Shown: piece by piece, positions 26,268-39,499 of the stretch
How the letters are laid out: each line of letters begins with the position of its first letter
How positions within the stretch are numbered: position 1 is the first letter of the stretch
Origin: Oasisia sp. SBJ-2009
Taxonomy: Eukaryota; Annelida; Polychaeta; Sabellida; Siboglinidae
Direction of reading: 5' to 3'
NCBI GenBank assembly: GCA_964017155.1
Contig: OZ024867.1
Span: forward strand, 15,589,500 to 15,653,499
DNA length: 64,000 nt
Position numbers and translations under genes: made by a program
Notes under the pieces: model-generated
The model's database searches: none
The model's input: only the letters and a program-made list of their open reading frames with translations
What the model was told of the DNA's origin: nothing

Positions 26268-29200
26268 TTATACTTGATGTGTAAGATTTGATGTGTAAGA
26301 CAGGGTGTGAAAGACATGGTGTGTAAGACTTGGTGTGTAAGACATGGTGTGTAAGACTTGATGTGTAAGACATGGGGTGTAAGACTAGGTGTATAAGACA
26401 TGGTGTGTACGACATGGTGTGTAAGACAGGGTGTGAAAGACATGGTGTGTAAGACTTGGTGTGTAAGACATGGTGTGTAAGACTTGGTGTGTAAGATATG
26501 GTGTGTAAGACATGGTGTGTAAGACTTGGTGTGTAACACATGATGTGTAAGACTTGGTGTGTAAGACATGGTGTGTAGGACATGGTGTGTAGGACATGGT
26601 GTGTAAGACTTGGTGTGTCAAACTTGGTGTGTAAGACATGGTGTGTAAGACCTGGTGTGTAAGACATGGTGTGTAAGACTTGATGTGTAAGACTTGATGT
26701 GTAAGACTTGATGTGTATGACTTGGTGTGTAAGACTTGGTGTGTAAGACATCGTGTGTAAGACTTGGTGTGTAAGACTCGGTGTGTAAGACATGGTGTGT
26801 AAGACCTGGTGTGTAAGACATGGTGTGTAAGACCTGGTTTGTAAGACTTGGTGTGTAATACTTGATGTGTAAGACTTGATGTGTAAGACTTGGTGTATAA
26901 GACTTGATGTGTAAGACTTGATGAGTAAGACTTGATGTATAAGACTTGGTGTGTAAGACTTGGTGTGTAAGACATGGTGTGTTATACTTCATGTGTAAGA
27001 TTTGATGTGTAAGACATGGTGTGTAAGATTTGGTGTGTAAGACATGGTGTGTAAGACTTGGTGTGTAAGACATGGTGTGTAAGACATGGTGTGTAAGACT
27101 TGGTGTGTAGGACATGGTGTGTAGGACATGGTGTGTAAGACTTGGTGTGTAAAACTTGGTGTGTAAGACATGGTGTGTAAGACCTGGTGTGTAAGACATG
27201 GTGTGTAAGACCTGGTGTGTAAGACATGGTGTGTAAGACTTGATGTGTAAGACCTGGTGTGTAAGACTTGGTGTGTAAGACATGGTGTGTAATACTTGAT
27301 GTGTAAGACTTGATGTGTACGACATGGTGTGTAAGCCCTGGTGTGTAAGACATGGTGTGAAAGACCTGGTGTGTAAGACATGGTGTGTAAGACTTGGTGT
27401 GTAAGACTTAGTGTGTAAGACATGGTGTTTAAGACATGGTGTGTAAGACATGGTGTGTAAGACTTGGTGTGAAAGACTTGATGTGTAAGACTTGATGTGT
27501 AAGATTTGGCGTGTAAGATTTGGTGTGTAAAACATGGTGTGTAAGACATGGTGTGTAAGACTTGGTGTGAAAGACTTGATGTGTAAGACTTTATGTGTAA
27601 GACTTGGTGTGTAAGACTTGGTGTATAAGACATGGTGTGTAAGACTTGGTGTTTAAGACTTGGTGTGAAAGACTTGATGTGTAAGACTTGATGTGTAAGA
27701 CTTGATGTGTAAGACTTGGTGAGTAAGACTTGGTGTGTAAGACTTGGTGTGTAAGACAGGGTGTGAAAGACATGGTGTGTAAGACTTGGTGTGTAAGACA
27801 TGGTGTGTAAGACTTGGTGTGTAAGACATGGTGTGTAAGACTTGGTGTGTAAGACATGGTGTGTAAGACATGGTGTGTAAGACTTGGTGTGTAACACATG
27901 GTGTGTAAGACTTGGTGTGTAAGACATGGTGTGTAGGACATGGTGTGTAGGACATGGTGTGTAAGACTTGGTGTGTAAAACTTGGTGTGTAAGACATGGT
28001 GTGTAATACCTGGTGTGTAAGACATGGTGTGTAAGACTTGATGTGTAAGACTTGATGTGTAAGACTTGATGTGTATGACTTGGTATGTAAGACTTGGTGT
28101 GTAAGACTCGGTGTGTAAGACATGGTGTGTAAGACATGGTGAGTAAGACATGGTGTGTAAGACCTGGTGTGTAAGACATGGTGTGTAAGACCTGGTTTGT
28201 AAGACTTGGTGTGTAATACTTGATGTGTAAGACTTGATGTGTAAGACTTGGTGTATAAGACTTGATGTGTAAGACTTGATGAGTAAGACTTGATGTATAA
28301 GACTTGGTGTGTAAGACTTGGTGTGTAAGACATGGTGTGTTATACTTGATGTGTAAGATTTGATGTGTAAGACATGGTGTGTAAGATTTGGTGTGTAAGA
28401 CATGGTGTGTAAGACTTGGTGTGTAAGACATGGTGTGTAAGACATGGTGTGTAAGACTTGGTGTGTAGGACATGGTGTGTAGGACATGGTGTGTAAGACT
28501 TGGTGTGTAAAACTTGGTGTGTAAGACATGGTGTGTAAGACCTGGTGTGTAAGACATGGTGTGTAAGACCTGGTGTGTAAGACATGGTGTGTAAGACTTG
28601 ATGTGTAAGACCTGGTGTGTAAGACTTGGTGTGTAAGACATGGTGTGTAATACTTGATGTGTAAGACTTGATGTGTACGACATGGTGTGTAAGCCCTGGT
28701 GTGTAAGACATGGTGTGTAAGACCTGGTGTGTAAGACATGGTGTGTAAGACTTGGTGTGTAAGACTTAGTGTGTAAGACATGGTGTTTAAGACATGGTGT
28801 GTAAGACATGGTGTGTAAGACTTGGTGTGAAAGACTTGATGTGTAAGACTTGATGTGTAAGATTTGGCGTGTAAGATTTGGTGTGTAAAACATGGTGTGT
28901 AAGACATGGTGTGTAAGACTTGGTGTGAAAGACTTGATGTGTAAGACTTGATGTGTAAGACTTGGTGTGTAAGACTTGGTGTATAAGACATGGTGTGTAA
29001 GACTTGATGTGTAAGACTTGATGTGTAAGACTTGATGTGTAAGACTTGGTGAGTAAGACTTGGTGTGTAAGACTTGGTGTGTAAGACAGGGTGTGAAAGA
29101 CATGGTGTGTAAGACTTGGTGTGTAAGACATGGTGTGTAAGACTTGGTGTGTAAGACATGGTGTGTAAGACTTGGTGTGTAAGACATGGTGTGTAAGACA

Positions 29201-29445
29201 TGGTGTGTAAGACTTGGTGTGTAACACATGGTGTGTAAGACTTGGTGTGTAAGACATGGTGTGTAGGACATGGTGTGTAGGACATGGTGTGTAAGACTTG
29301 GTGTGTAAAACTTGGTGTGTAAGACATGGTGTGTAAGACCTGGTGTGTAAGACATGGTGTGTAAGACTTGATGTGTAAGACTTGATGTGTAAGACTTGAT
29401 GTGTATGACATGGTGTGTAAGACTTGGTGTGTAAGACATGGTGTG

Positions 29446-30424
29446 TTATACTTGATGTGTAAGATTTGATGTGTAAGACATGGTGTGTAAGACATGGTGT
29501 GTAAGACTTGGTGTGTAAGACATGGTGTGTAAAACTTGATGTGTAAGACATTGTGTGTAAGACTTGGTGTGTAAGACATGGTGTGTAAGACTTGGTGTGT
29601 AAGACTCGGTGTGTAAGACATGGTGTGTAAGACATGGTGTGTAAGACATGGTGTGTAAGACCTGGTGTGTAAGACATGGTGTGTAAGACCTGGTGTGTAA
29701 GACTTGGTGTGTAAGACTTGATGTGTAAGACTTGATGTGTAAGACTTGGTGTGTAAGACCAGGTGTGTAAGACTTGGTGTGTAAGACTTGTTGTGTACGA
29801 CATGGTGTGTAAGACTTGGTGTGTAAGACATGGTGTGTAAGACTTGGTGTGTAAGACATGGTATGTAAGACTTGGTGTGTAAGACTTGTCTTGAAAGACT
29901 TGATGTGTAAGACTTGATGTGTAAGACTTGATGTGTAAGACTTGGTGTGTAAGACTTGATTTGTATGACTTGGTGTGAAACACTTGATGTGTAAGACTTG
30001 ATGTGTAAGACTTGATGTGTAAGACTTGGTGTGTAAGACTTGGTGTGTAAGACTTGGTGTGTAAGACATGGTGTGTTATACTTGATGAGTAAGATTTGAT
30101 GTGTAGACCAGGTGTGTAAGACTTGGTGTGTCAGACTTGTTGTGTACGACATGGTGTGTAAGACTTGGTGTGTAAGACATGGTGTGTAAGACTTGGTGTG
30201 TAAGACATGGTGTGTAAGACTTGGTGTGTAAGACTTGTTTTGAAAGACTTGATGTGTAAGACTTGATGTGTAAGACTTGATGTGTAAGACTTGGTGTGTA
30301 AGACTTGATTTGTATGACTTGGTGTGAAACACTTGATGTGTAAGACTTGATGTGTAAGACTTGATGTGTAAGACTTGGTGTGTAAGACTTGGTGTGTAAG
30401 ACTTGGTGTGTAAGACATGGTGTG
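29446..30424 (+). repeat. C module, copy 6 (979 bp)
   Basis: Landmark intervals 630 + 349 bp, 4,157 bp after copy 5. 13-mer at 30094, followed by a private gtcagacttg monomer at about 30,130. Beyond about 30.55 kb the sequence changes to D-type. Confidence 0.9.
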
Positions 30425-32410
30425 TTATACTTGATGTGTAAGATTTGATGTGTAAGACAGGGTGTGAAAGACATGGTGTGTAAGACTTGGTGTGTAAGAC
30501 ATGGTGTGTAAGACTTGATGTGTAAGACATGGGGTGTAAGACTAGGTGTATAAGACATGGTGTGTACGACATGGTGTGTAAGACTTGGTGTGTAACTCAT
30601 GGTGTGTAAGACTTGGTGTGTAAGACATGGTGTGTAGGACATGGTGTGTAAGACTTGGTGTGTAAAACTTGGTGTGTAAGACATGGTTTGTAAGACCTGG
30701 TGTGTAAGACATGGTGTGTAAGACCTGGTGTGTAAGACATGGTGTGTAAGACTTGATGTGTAAGACCTGGTGTGTAAGACTTTGTGTGTAAGACATGGTG
30801 TGTAATACTTGATGTGTATGACTTGATGTGTACGACATTGTGTGTAAGCCCTGGTGTGTAAGACATGGTGTGTAAGACCTGGTGTGTAAGACATGGTGTG
30901 TAAGACTTGGTGTGTAAGACTTAGTGTGTAAGACATGGTGTTTAAGACATGGTGTGTAAGACATGGTGTGTAAGACTTGGTGTGAAAGACATGGTGTGTA
31001 AGACTTGATGTGTAAGACTTGGTTTGTAAGACTTGGTGTGTAAGACATGGTGTGTAAGACTTGGTGTGTAAGACTTGGTATGAAAGACTTGATGTGTAAG
31101 ACTTGATGTGTAAGACTTGATGTGTAAGACTTGGTGTGTAAGACTTGATGTGTAAGACTTGGTGTGAAACACTTGATATGTAAGACTTGATGTGTAAGAC
31201 TTGGTGTGTAAGACATGGTGTGTAAGACTTGGTGTGTAAGACTCGGTGTGTAAGACATGGTGTGTAAGACTTGGTGTGTAAGTCTTAGTGTGTAAGACAT
31301 GGTGTTTAAGACATGGTGTGTAGGACATGGTGTCTAAGACTTGGTGTGTAAAACTTGGTGTGTAAGACCTGGTGTGTAAGACATGGTGTGTAAGACCTGG
31401 TGTGTAAGACATGGTGTGTAAGACTTGATGTGTAAGACCTGGTGTGTAAGACTTGGTGTGTAAGACATGGTGTGTAATACTTGATGTGTCAGACTTGATG
31501 TGTACGACATGGTGTGTAAGCCCTGGTGTGTAAGACATGGTGTGTAAGACCTGGTGTGTAAGACATGGTGTGTAAGACTTGGTGTGTAAGACTTGGTGTG
31601 TAAGACTTGGTGTGTAAGCCCTGGTGTGTAAGACATGGTGTGTAAGACCTGGTGTGTAAGACATGGTGTGTAAGACTTGGTGTGTAAGACTTAGTGTGTA
31701 AGACATGGTGTTTAAGACATGGTGTGTAAGACATGGTGTGTAAGACTTGGTGTGTAAGACTTAGTGTGTAAGACATGGTGTTTAAGACATGGTGTGTAAG
31801 ACATGGTGTGTAAGACTTGGTGTGAAAGACTTGATGTGTAAGACTTGATGTGTAAGATTTGGTGTGTAAGACTTGGGGTGTAAAACATGGTGTGTAAGAC
31901 ATGGTGTGTAAGACTTGGTGTGAAAGACTTGATGTGTAAGACTTGATGTGTAAGACTTGGTGTGTAAGACTTGGTGTATAAGACATGGTGTGTAAGACTT
32001 GGTGTGAAAGACTTGATGTGTAAGACTTGATGTGTAAAACTTGATGTGTAAGACTTGGTGAGTAAGACTTGGTGTGTAAGACTTGGTGTGTAAGGCAGGG
32101 TGTGAAAGACATGGTATGTAAGACTTGGTGTGTAAGACATGGTGTGTAAGACATGGTGTGTAAGACTTGGTGTAAGACATGGTGTGTAAGACATGGTGTG
32201 TAAGACTTGGTGTGTAACACATGGTGTGTAAGACTTGGTGTGTAAGACATGGTGTGTAGGACATGGTGTGTAGGACATGGTGTGTAAGACTTGGTGTGTA
32301 AAACTTGGTGTGTAAGACATGGTGTGTAAGACCTGGTGTGTAAGACTTGATGTGTAAGACTTGATGTGTATGACTTGGTGTGTAAGACTTGGTGTGTAAG
32401 ACATGGTGTG

Positions 32411-35400
32411 TTATACTTGATGTGTAAGATTTGATGTGTAAGACATGGTGTGTAAGACCTCGTGTGTAAGACTTGGTGTGTAAGACTTGATGTGTAAGAC
32501 TTGATGTGTAAGACTTGGTGTGTAAGACCAGGTGTGTAAGACTTGGTGTGTAAGACTTGTTGTGTACGACATGGTGTGTAAGACTTGGTGTGTAAGACAT
32601 GGTGTGTAAGACTTGGTGTGTAAGACATGGTGTGTAAGACTTGGTGTGTAAGACTTGTTGTGAAAGACTTGATGTGTAAGACTTGATGCGTAAGACTTGA
32701 TGTGTAAGACTTGGTGTGTAAGACTTGATTTGTATGACTTGGTGTGAAACACTTGATGTGTAAGACTTGATGTGTAAGACTTGATGTGTAAGACTTGGTG
32801 TGTAAGACTTGGTGTGTAAGACTTGGTGTGTAAGACATGGTGTATTATACTTGATGTGTAAGATTTGATGTGTAAGACAGGGTGTGAAAGACATGGTGTG
32901 TAAGACTTGGTGTGTAAGACATGGTGTGTAAGACTTGATGTGTAAGACGTGGTGTGTAAGACTAGGTGTATAAGACATGGTGTGTACGACATGGTGTGTA
33001 AGACTTGGTGTGTAACTCATGGTGTGTAAGACTTGGTGTGTAAGACATGGTGTGTAGGACATGGTGTGTAGGACATGGTGTGTAAGACTTGGTGTGTAAA
33101 ACTTGGTGTGTAAGACATGGTGTGTAAGACCTGGTGTGTAAGACATGGTGTGTAAGACCTGGTGTGTAAGACATGGTGTGTAAGACTTGATGTGTAAGAC
33201 CTGGTGTGTAAGACTTTATGTGTAAGACATGGTGTGTAATACTTGATGTGTAAGACTTGATGTGTACGACATTGTGTGTAAGCCCTGGTGTGTAAGACAT
33301 GGTGTGTAAGACCTGGTGTGTAAGACATGGTGTGTAAGACTTGGTGTGTAAGACTTAGTGTGTAAGACATGGTGTTTAAGACATGGTGTGTAAGACATGG
33401 TGTGTAAGACTTGGTGTGAAAGACTTGATGTGTAAGACTTGATGTGTAAGACTTGGTGTGTAAGACTTGGTGTGTAAGACATGGTGTGTAAGACTTGGTG
33501 TGTAAGACTTGGTGTGAAAGACTTGATGTGTAAGACTTGATGTGTAAGACTTGATGTGTAAGACTTGGTGTGTAAGACTTGATGTGTAAGACTTGGTGTG
33601 AAACACTTGATATGTAAGACTTGATGTGTAAGACTTGGTGTGTAAGACATGGTGTGTAAGACTTGGTGTGTAAGACTCGGTGTGTAAGACTCGGTGTGTA
33701 AGATATGGTGTGTAAGACTTGGTGTGTAAGTCTTAGTGTGTAAGACATGGTGTTTAAGACATGGTGTGTAGGACATGGTGTGTAAGACTTGGTGTGTAAA
33801 ACTTGGTGTGTAAGACATGGTTTGTAAGACCTGGTGTGTAAGACATGGTGTGTAAGACCTGGTGTGTAAGACATGGTGTGTAAGACTTGATGTGTAAGAC
33901 CTGGTGTGTAAGACTTGGTGTGTAAGACATGGTGTGTAATACTTGATGTGTCAGACTTGATGTGTACGACATGGTGTGTAAGCCCTGGTGTGTAAGACAT
34001 GGTGTGTAAGACCTGGTGTGTAAGACATGGTGTGTAAGACTTGGTGTGTAAGACTTGGTGTGTAAGACTTAGTGTGTAAGACATGGTGTTTAAGACATGG
34101 TGTGTAAGACATGGTGTGTAAGACTTGGTGTGAAAGACATGGTGTGTAAGACTTGATGTGTAAGACTTGGTTTGTAAGACTTGGTGTGTAAGACATGGTG
34201 TGTAAGACTTGGTGTGTAAGACTTGGTGTGAAAGACTTGATGTGTAAGACTTGATGTGTAAGACTTGATGTGTAAGACTTGGTGTGTAAGACTTGATGTG
34301 TAAGACTTGGTGTGAAACACTTGATATGTAAGACTTGATGTGTAAGACTTGGTGTGTAAGACATGGTGTGTAAGACTTGGTGTGTAAGACTCGGTGTGTA
34401 AGACATGGTGTGTAAGACTTGGTGTGTAAGTCTTAGTGTGTAAGACATGGTGTTTAAGACATGGTGTGTAGGACATGGTGTGTAAGATTGGTGTGTAAAA
34501 CTTGGTGTGTAAGACCTGGTGTGTAAGACATGGTGTGTAAGACCTGGTGTGTAAGACATGGTGTGTAAGACTTGATGTGTAAGACCTGGTGTGTAAGACT
34601 TGGTGTGTAAGACATGGTGTGTAATACTTGATGTGTCAGACTTGATGTGTACGACATGGTGTGTAAGCCCTGGTGTGTAAGACATGGTGTGTAAGACCTG
34701 GTGTGTAAGACATGGTGTGTAAGACTTGGTGTGTAAGACTTGGTGTGTAAGCCCTGGTGTGTAAGACATGGTGTGTAAGACCTGGTGTGTAAGACATGGT
34801 GTGTAAGACTTGGTGTGTAAGACTTAGTGTGTAAGACATGGTGTTTAAGACATGGTGTGTAAGACATGGTGTGTAAGACTTGGTGTGTAAGACTTAGTGT
34901 GTAAGACATGGTGTTTAAGACATGGTGTGTAAGACATGGTGTGTAAGACTTGGTGTGAAAGACTTGATGTGTAAGACTTGATGTGTAAGATTTGGTGTGT
35001 AAGACTTGGTGTGTAAAACATGGTGTGTAAGACATGGTGTGTAAGACTTGGTGTGAAAGACTTGATGTGTAAGACTTGATGTGTAAGACTTGGTGTGTAA
35101 GACTTGGTGTATAAGACATGGTGTGTAAGACTTGGTGTTTAAGACTTGGTGTGAAAGACTTGATGTGTAAGACTTGATGTGTAAAACTTGATGTGTAAGA
35201 CTTGGTGAGTAAGACTTGGTGTGTAAGACTTGGTGTGTAAGGCAGGGTGTGAAAGACATGGTATGTAAGACTTGGTGTGTAAGACATGGTGTGTAAGACT
35301 TGGTGTGTAAGACATGGTGTGTAAGACTTGGTGTAAGACATGGTGTGTAAGACATGGTGTGTAAGACTTGGTGTGTAACACATGGTGTGTAAGACTTGGT

Positions 35401-35571
35401 GTGTAAGACATGGTGTGTAGGACATGGTGTGTAGGACATGGTGTGTAAGACTTGGTGTGTAAAACTTGGTGTGTAAGACATGGTGTGTAAGACCTGGTGT
35501 GTAAGACTTGATGTGTAAGACTTGATGTGTATGACTTGGTGTGTAAGACTTGGTGTGTAAGACATGGTGTG
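32411..35571 (+). repeat. D unit 1 (3,161 bp, TTA to TTA)
   Basis: Shorter than its neighbours. It carries gtattat at 32845 instead of gtgttat and lacks the second gtgtacg/gtaagccc segment in the place seen in later units. Contains 13-mer 34487 and 12-mer 35326. Confidence 0.8.
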
Positions 35572-38500
35572 TTATACTTGATGTGTAAGATTTGATGTGT
35601 AAGACATGGTGTGTAAGACATGGTGTGTAAGACTTGGTGTGTAAGACATGGTGTGTAAGACTTGATGTGTAAGACATTGTGTGTAAGACTTGGTGTGTAA
35701 GACATGGTGTGTAAGACTTGGTGTGTAAGACTCGGTGTGTAAGACATGGTGTGTAAGACATGGTGTGTAAGACATGGTGTGGAAGACCTGGTGTGTAAGA
35801 CATGGTGTGTAAGACCTCGTGTGTAAGACTTGGTGTGTAAGACTTGATGTGTAAGACTTGATGTGTAAGACTTGGTGTGTAAGACCAGGTGTGTAAGACT
35901 TGGTGTGTAAGACTTGTTGTGTACGACATGGTGTGTAAGACTTGGTGTGTAAGACATGGTGTGTAAGACTTGGTGTGTAAGACATGGTGTGTAAGACTTG
36001 GTGTGTAAGACTTGTTGTGAAAGACTTGATGTGTAAGACTTGATGTGTATGACTTGATGTGTAAGACTTGGTGTGTAAGACTTGATTTGTATGACTTGGT
36101 GTGAAACACTTGATGTGTAAGACTTGATGTGTAAGACTTGATGTGTAAGACTTGGTGTGTAAGACTTGGTGTGTAAGTCTTGGTGTGTAAGACTTGGTGT
36201 GTAAGACATGGTGTGTTATACTTGATGTGTAAGATTTGATGTGTAAGACAGGGTGTGAAAGACATGGTGTGTAAGACTTGGTGTGTAAGACATGGTGTGT
36301 AAGACTTGATGTGTAAGACATGGTGTGTAAGACTAGGTGTATAAGACATGGTGTGTACGACAAGGTGTGTAAGACTTGGTGTGTAACTCATGGTGTGTAA
36401 GACTTGGTGTGTAAGACATGGTGTGTAGGACATGGTGTGTAGGACATGGTGTGTAAGACTTGGTGTGTAAAACTTGGTGTGTAAGACATGGTGTGTAAGA
36501 CCTGGTGTGTAAGACATGGTGTGTAAGACCTGGTGTGTAAGACATGGTGTGTAAGACTTGATGTGTAAGACCTGGTGTGTAAGACTTTATGTGTAAGACA
36601 TGGTGTGTAATACTTGATGTGTAAGACTTGATGTGTAAGACATGGTGTGTAAGACCTGGTGTGTAAGACATGGTGTGTAAGACTTGGTGTGTAAGACTTA
36701 GTGTGTAAGACATGGTGTTTAAGACATGGTGTGTAAGACATGGTGTGTAAGACTTGGTGTGAAAGACTTGATGTGTAAGACTTGATGTGTAAGACTTGGT
36801 GTGTAAGACTTGGTGTGTAAGACATGGTGTGTAAGACTTGGTGTGTAAGACTTGGTGTGAAAGACTTGATGTGTAAGACTTGATGTGTAAGACTTGATGT
36901 GTAAGACTTGGTGTGTAAGACTTGATGTGTAAGACTTGGTGTGAAACACTTGATATGTAAGACTTGATGTGTAAGATTTGGTGTGTAAGACATGGTGTGT
37001 AAGACTTGGTGTGTAAGACTCGGTGTGTAAGATATGGTGTGTAAGACTTGGTGTGTAAGTCTTAGTGTGTAAGACATGGTGTTTAAGACATGGTGTGTAG
37101 GACATGGTGTGTAAGACTTGGTGTGTAAAACTTGGTGTGTAAGACATGGTTTGTAAGACCTGGTGTGTAAGACATGGTGTGTAAGACCTGGTGTGTAAGA
37201 CATGGTGTGTAAGACTTGATGTGTAAGACCTGGTGTGTAAGACTTGGTGTGTAAGACATGGTGTGTAATACTTGATGTGTCAGACTTGATGTGTACGACA
37301 TGGTGTGTAAGCCCTGGTGTGTAAGACATGGTGTGTAAGACCTGGTGTGTAAGACATGGTGTGTAAGACTTGGTGTGTAAGACTTGGTGTGTAAGACTTA
37401 GTGTGTAAGACATGGTGTTTAAGACATGGTGTGTAAGACATGGTGTGTAAGACTTGGTGTGAAAGACATGGTGTGTAAGACTTGATGTGTAAGACTTGGT
37501 TTGTAAGACTTGGTGTGTAAGACATGGTGTGTAAGACTTGGTGTGTAAGACTTGGTGTGAAAGACTTGATGTGTAAGACTTGATGTGTAAGACTTGATGT
37601 GTAAGACTTGGTGTGTAAGACTTGATGTGTAAGACTTGGTGTGAAACACTTGATATGTAAGACTTGATGTGTAAGACTTGGTGTGTAAGACATGGTGTGT
37701 AAGACTTGGTGTGTAAGACTCGGTGTGTAAGACATGGTGTGTAAGACTTGGTGTGTAAGTCTTAGTGTGTAAGACATGGTGTTTAAGACATGGTGTGTAG
37801 GACATGGTGTGTAAGATTGGTGTGTAAAACTTGGTGTGTAAGACCTGGTGTGTAAGACATGGTGTGTAAGACCTGGTGTGTAAGACATGGTGTGTAAGAC
37901 TTGATGTGTAAGACCTGGTGTGTAAGACTTGGTGTGTAAGACATGGTGTGTAATACTTGATGTGTCAGACTTGATGTGTACGACATGGTGTGTAAGCCCT
38001 GTTGTGTAAGACATGGTGTGTAAGACCTGGTGTGTAAGACATGGTGTGTAAGACTTGGTGTGTAAGACTTGGTGTGTAAGCCCTGGTGTGTAAGACATGG
38101 TGTGTAAGACCTGGTGTGTAAGACATGGTGTGTAAGACTTGGTGTGTAAGACTTAGTGTGTAAGACATGGTGTTTAAGACATGGTGTGTAAGACATGGTG
38201 TGCAAGACTTGGTGTGTAAGACTTAGTGTGTAAGACATGGTGTTTAAGACATGGTGTGTAAGACATGGTGTGTAAGACTTGGTGTGAAAGACTTGATGTG
38301 TAAGACTTGATGTGTAAGATTTGGTGTGTAAGACTTGGTGTGTAAAACATGGTGTGTAAGACATGGTGTGTAAGACTTGGTGTGAAAGACTTGATGTGTA
38401 AGACTTGATGTGTAAGACTTGGTGTGTAAGACTTGGTGTATAAGACATGGTGTGTAAGACTTGGTGTTTAAGACTTGGTGTGAAAGACTTGATGTGTAAG

Positions 38501-38900
38501 ACTTGATGTGTAAAACTTGATGTGTAAGACTTGGTGAGTAAGACTTGGTGTGTAAGACTTGGTGTGTAAGGCAGGGTGTGAAAGACATGGTATGTAAGAC
38601 TTGGTGTGTAAGACATGGTGTGTAAGACATGGTGTGTAAGACTTGGTGTAAGACATGGTGTGTAAGACATGGTGTGTAAGACATGGTGTGTAAGACTTGG
38701 TGTGTAACACATGGTGTGTAAGACTTGGTGTGTAAGACATGGTGTGTAGGACATGGTGTGTAGGACATGGTGTGTAAGACTTGGTGTGTAAAACTTGGTG
38801 TGTAAGACATGGTGTGTAAGACCTGGTGTGTAAGACTTGATGTGTAAGACTTGATGTGTATGACTTGGTGTGTAAGACTTGGTGTGTAAGACATGGTGTG
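35572..38900 (+). repeat. D unit 2 (3,329 bp)
   Basis: The most regular unit: 238 monomers less three bases, the three being one 13-mer (37816) and one 12-mer (38641). A long minus-strand open frame in the D unit recurs at 34454-36517, 43478-45541 and 50148-52211 with the same 687-codon length, which shows the conservation between units. Confidence 0.88.
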
Positions 38901-39499
38901 TTATACTTGATGTGTAAGATTTGATGTGTAAGACATGGTGTGTAAGACATGGTGTGTAAGACTTGGTGTGTAAGACATGGTGTGTAAGACTTGATGTGTA
39001 AGACATTGTGTGTAAGACTTGGTGTGTAAGACATGGTGTGTAAGACTTGGTGTGTAAGACTCGGTGTGTAAGACATGGTGTGTAAGACATGGTGTGTAAG
39101 ACATGGTGTGGAAGACCTGGTGTGTAAGACATGGTGTGTAAGACCTCGTGTGTAAGACTTGGTGTGTAAGACTTGATGTGTAAGACTTGATGTGTAAGAC
39201 TTGGTGTGTAAGACCAGGTGTGTAAGACTTGGTGTGTAAGACTTGTTGTGTACGACATGGTGTGTAAGACTTGGTGTGTAAAACTTGATGTGTAAGACCT
39301 GGTGTGTAAGACTTGGTGTGTAAGACATGGTGTGTAATACTTGATGTGTCAGACTTGATGTGTAAGACTTGATGTGTATGACTTGATGTGTAAGACTTGG
39401 TGTATAAGACTTGATGTGTAAGACTTAGTGTGTAAGACATGGTGTGTATGACTTGATGTGTAAGACTTGGTGTGTAAGACTTGGTGTGTAAGACTTAGT

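Larger units (their letters stand above)
14057..30106 (+). repeat. 13-bp monomer family 1 (atttgatgtgtag), six copies
   Basis: A monomer lacking one A (gtag instead of gtaag) occurs at 14057-14069, 16926-16938, 18717-18729, 21726-21738, 25937-25949 and 30094-30106. Each copy lies 18 bases after a TTA landmark and is followed by accagg. The same deletion in the same context six times is best explained by one mutation spread by duplication of the surrounding module. Each copy shifts the 14-bp phase by -1. Confidence 0.95.
11000..30900 (+). repeat. Array region C
   Basis: C-type sequence organised around six copies of the 965/979-bp module listed separately, separated by sequence with landmark intervals of 714-770 and 1,106-1,358 bp. 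Long matches at constant offset are 13.42-15.75 kb with 18.08-20.4 kb (4,660 bp), 18.08 to about 23 kb with itself shifted by 3,009 bp, 12.3-13.9 kb with 24.2-25.8 kb (11,866 bp), and about 23.1-26.4 with 27.2-30.5 kb (4,157 bp, 297 monomers less one base). Relatives of the gtaacac, gtagg, gtacg and ttagtg landmarks of region A occur here in the same order, so A and C share an ancestor. Confidence 0.8.
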
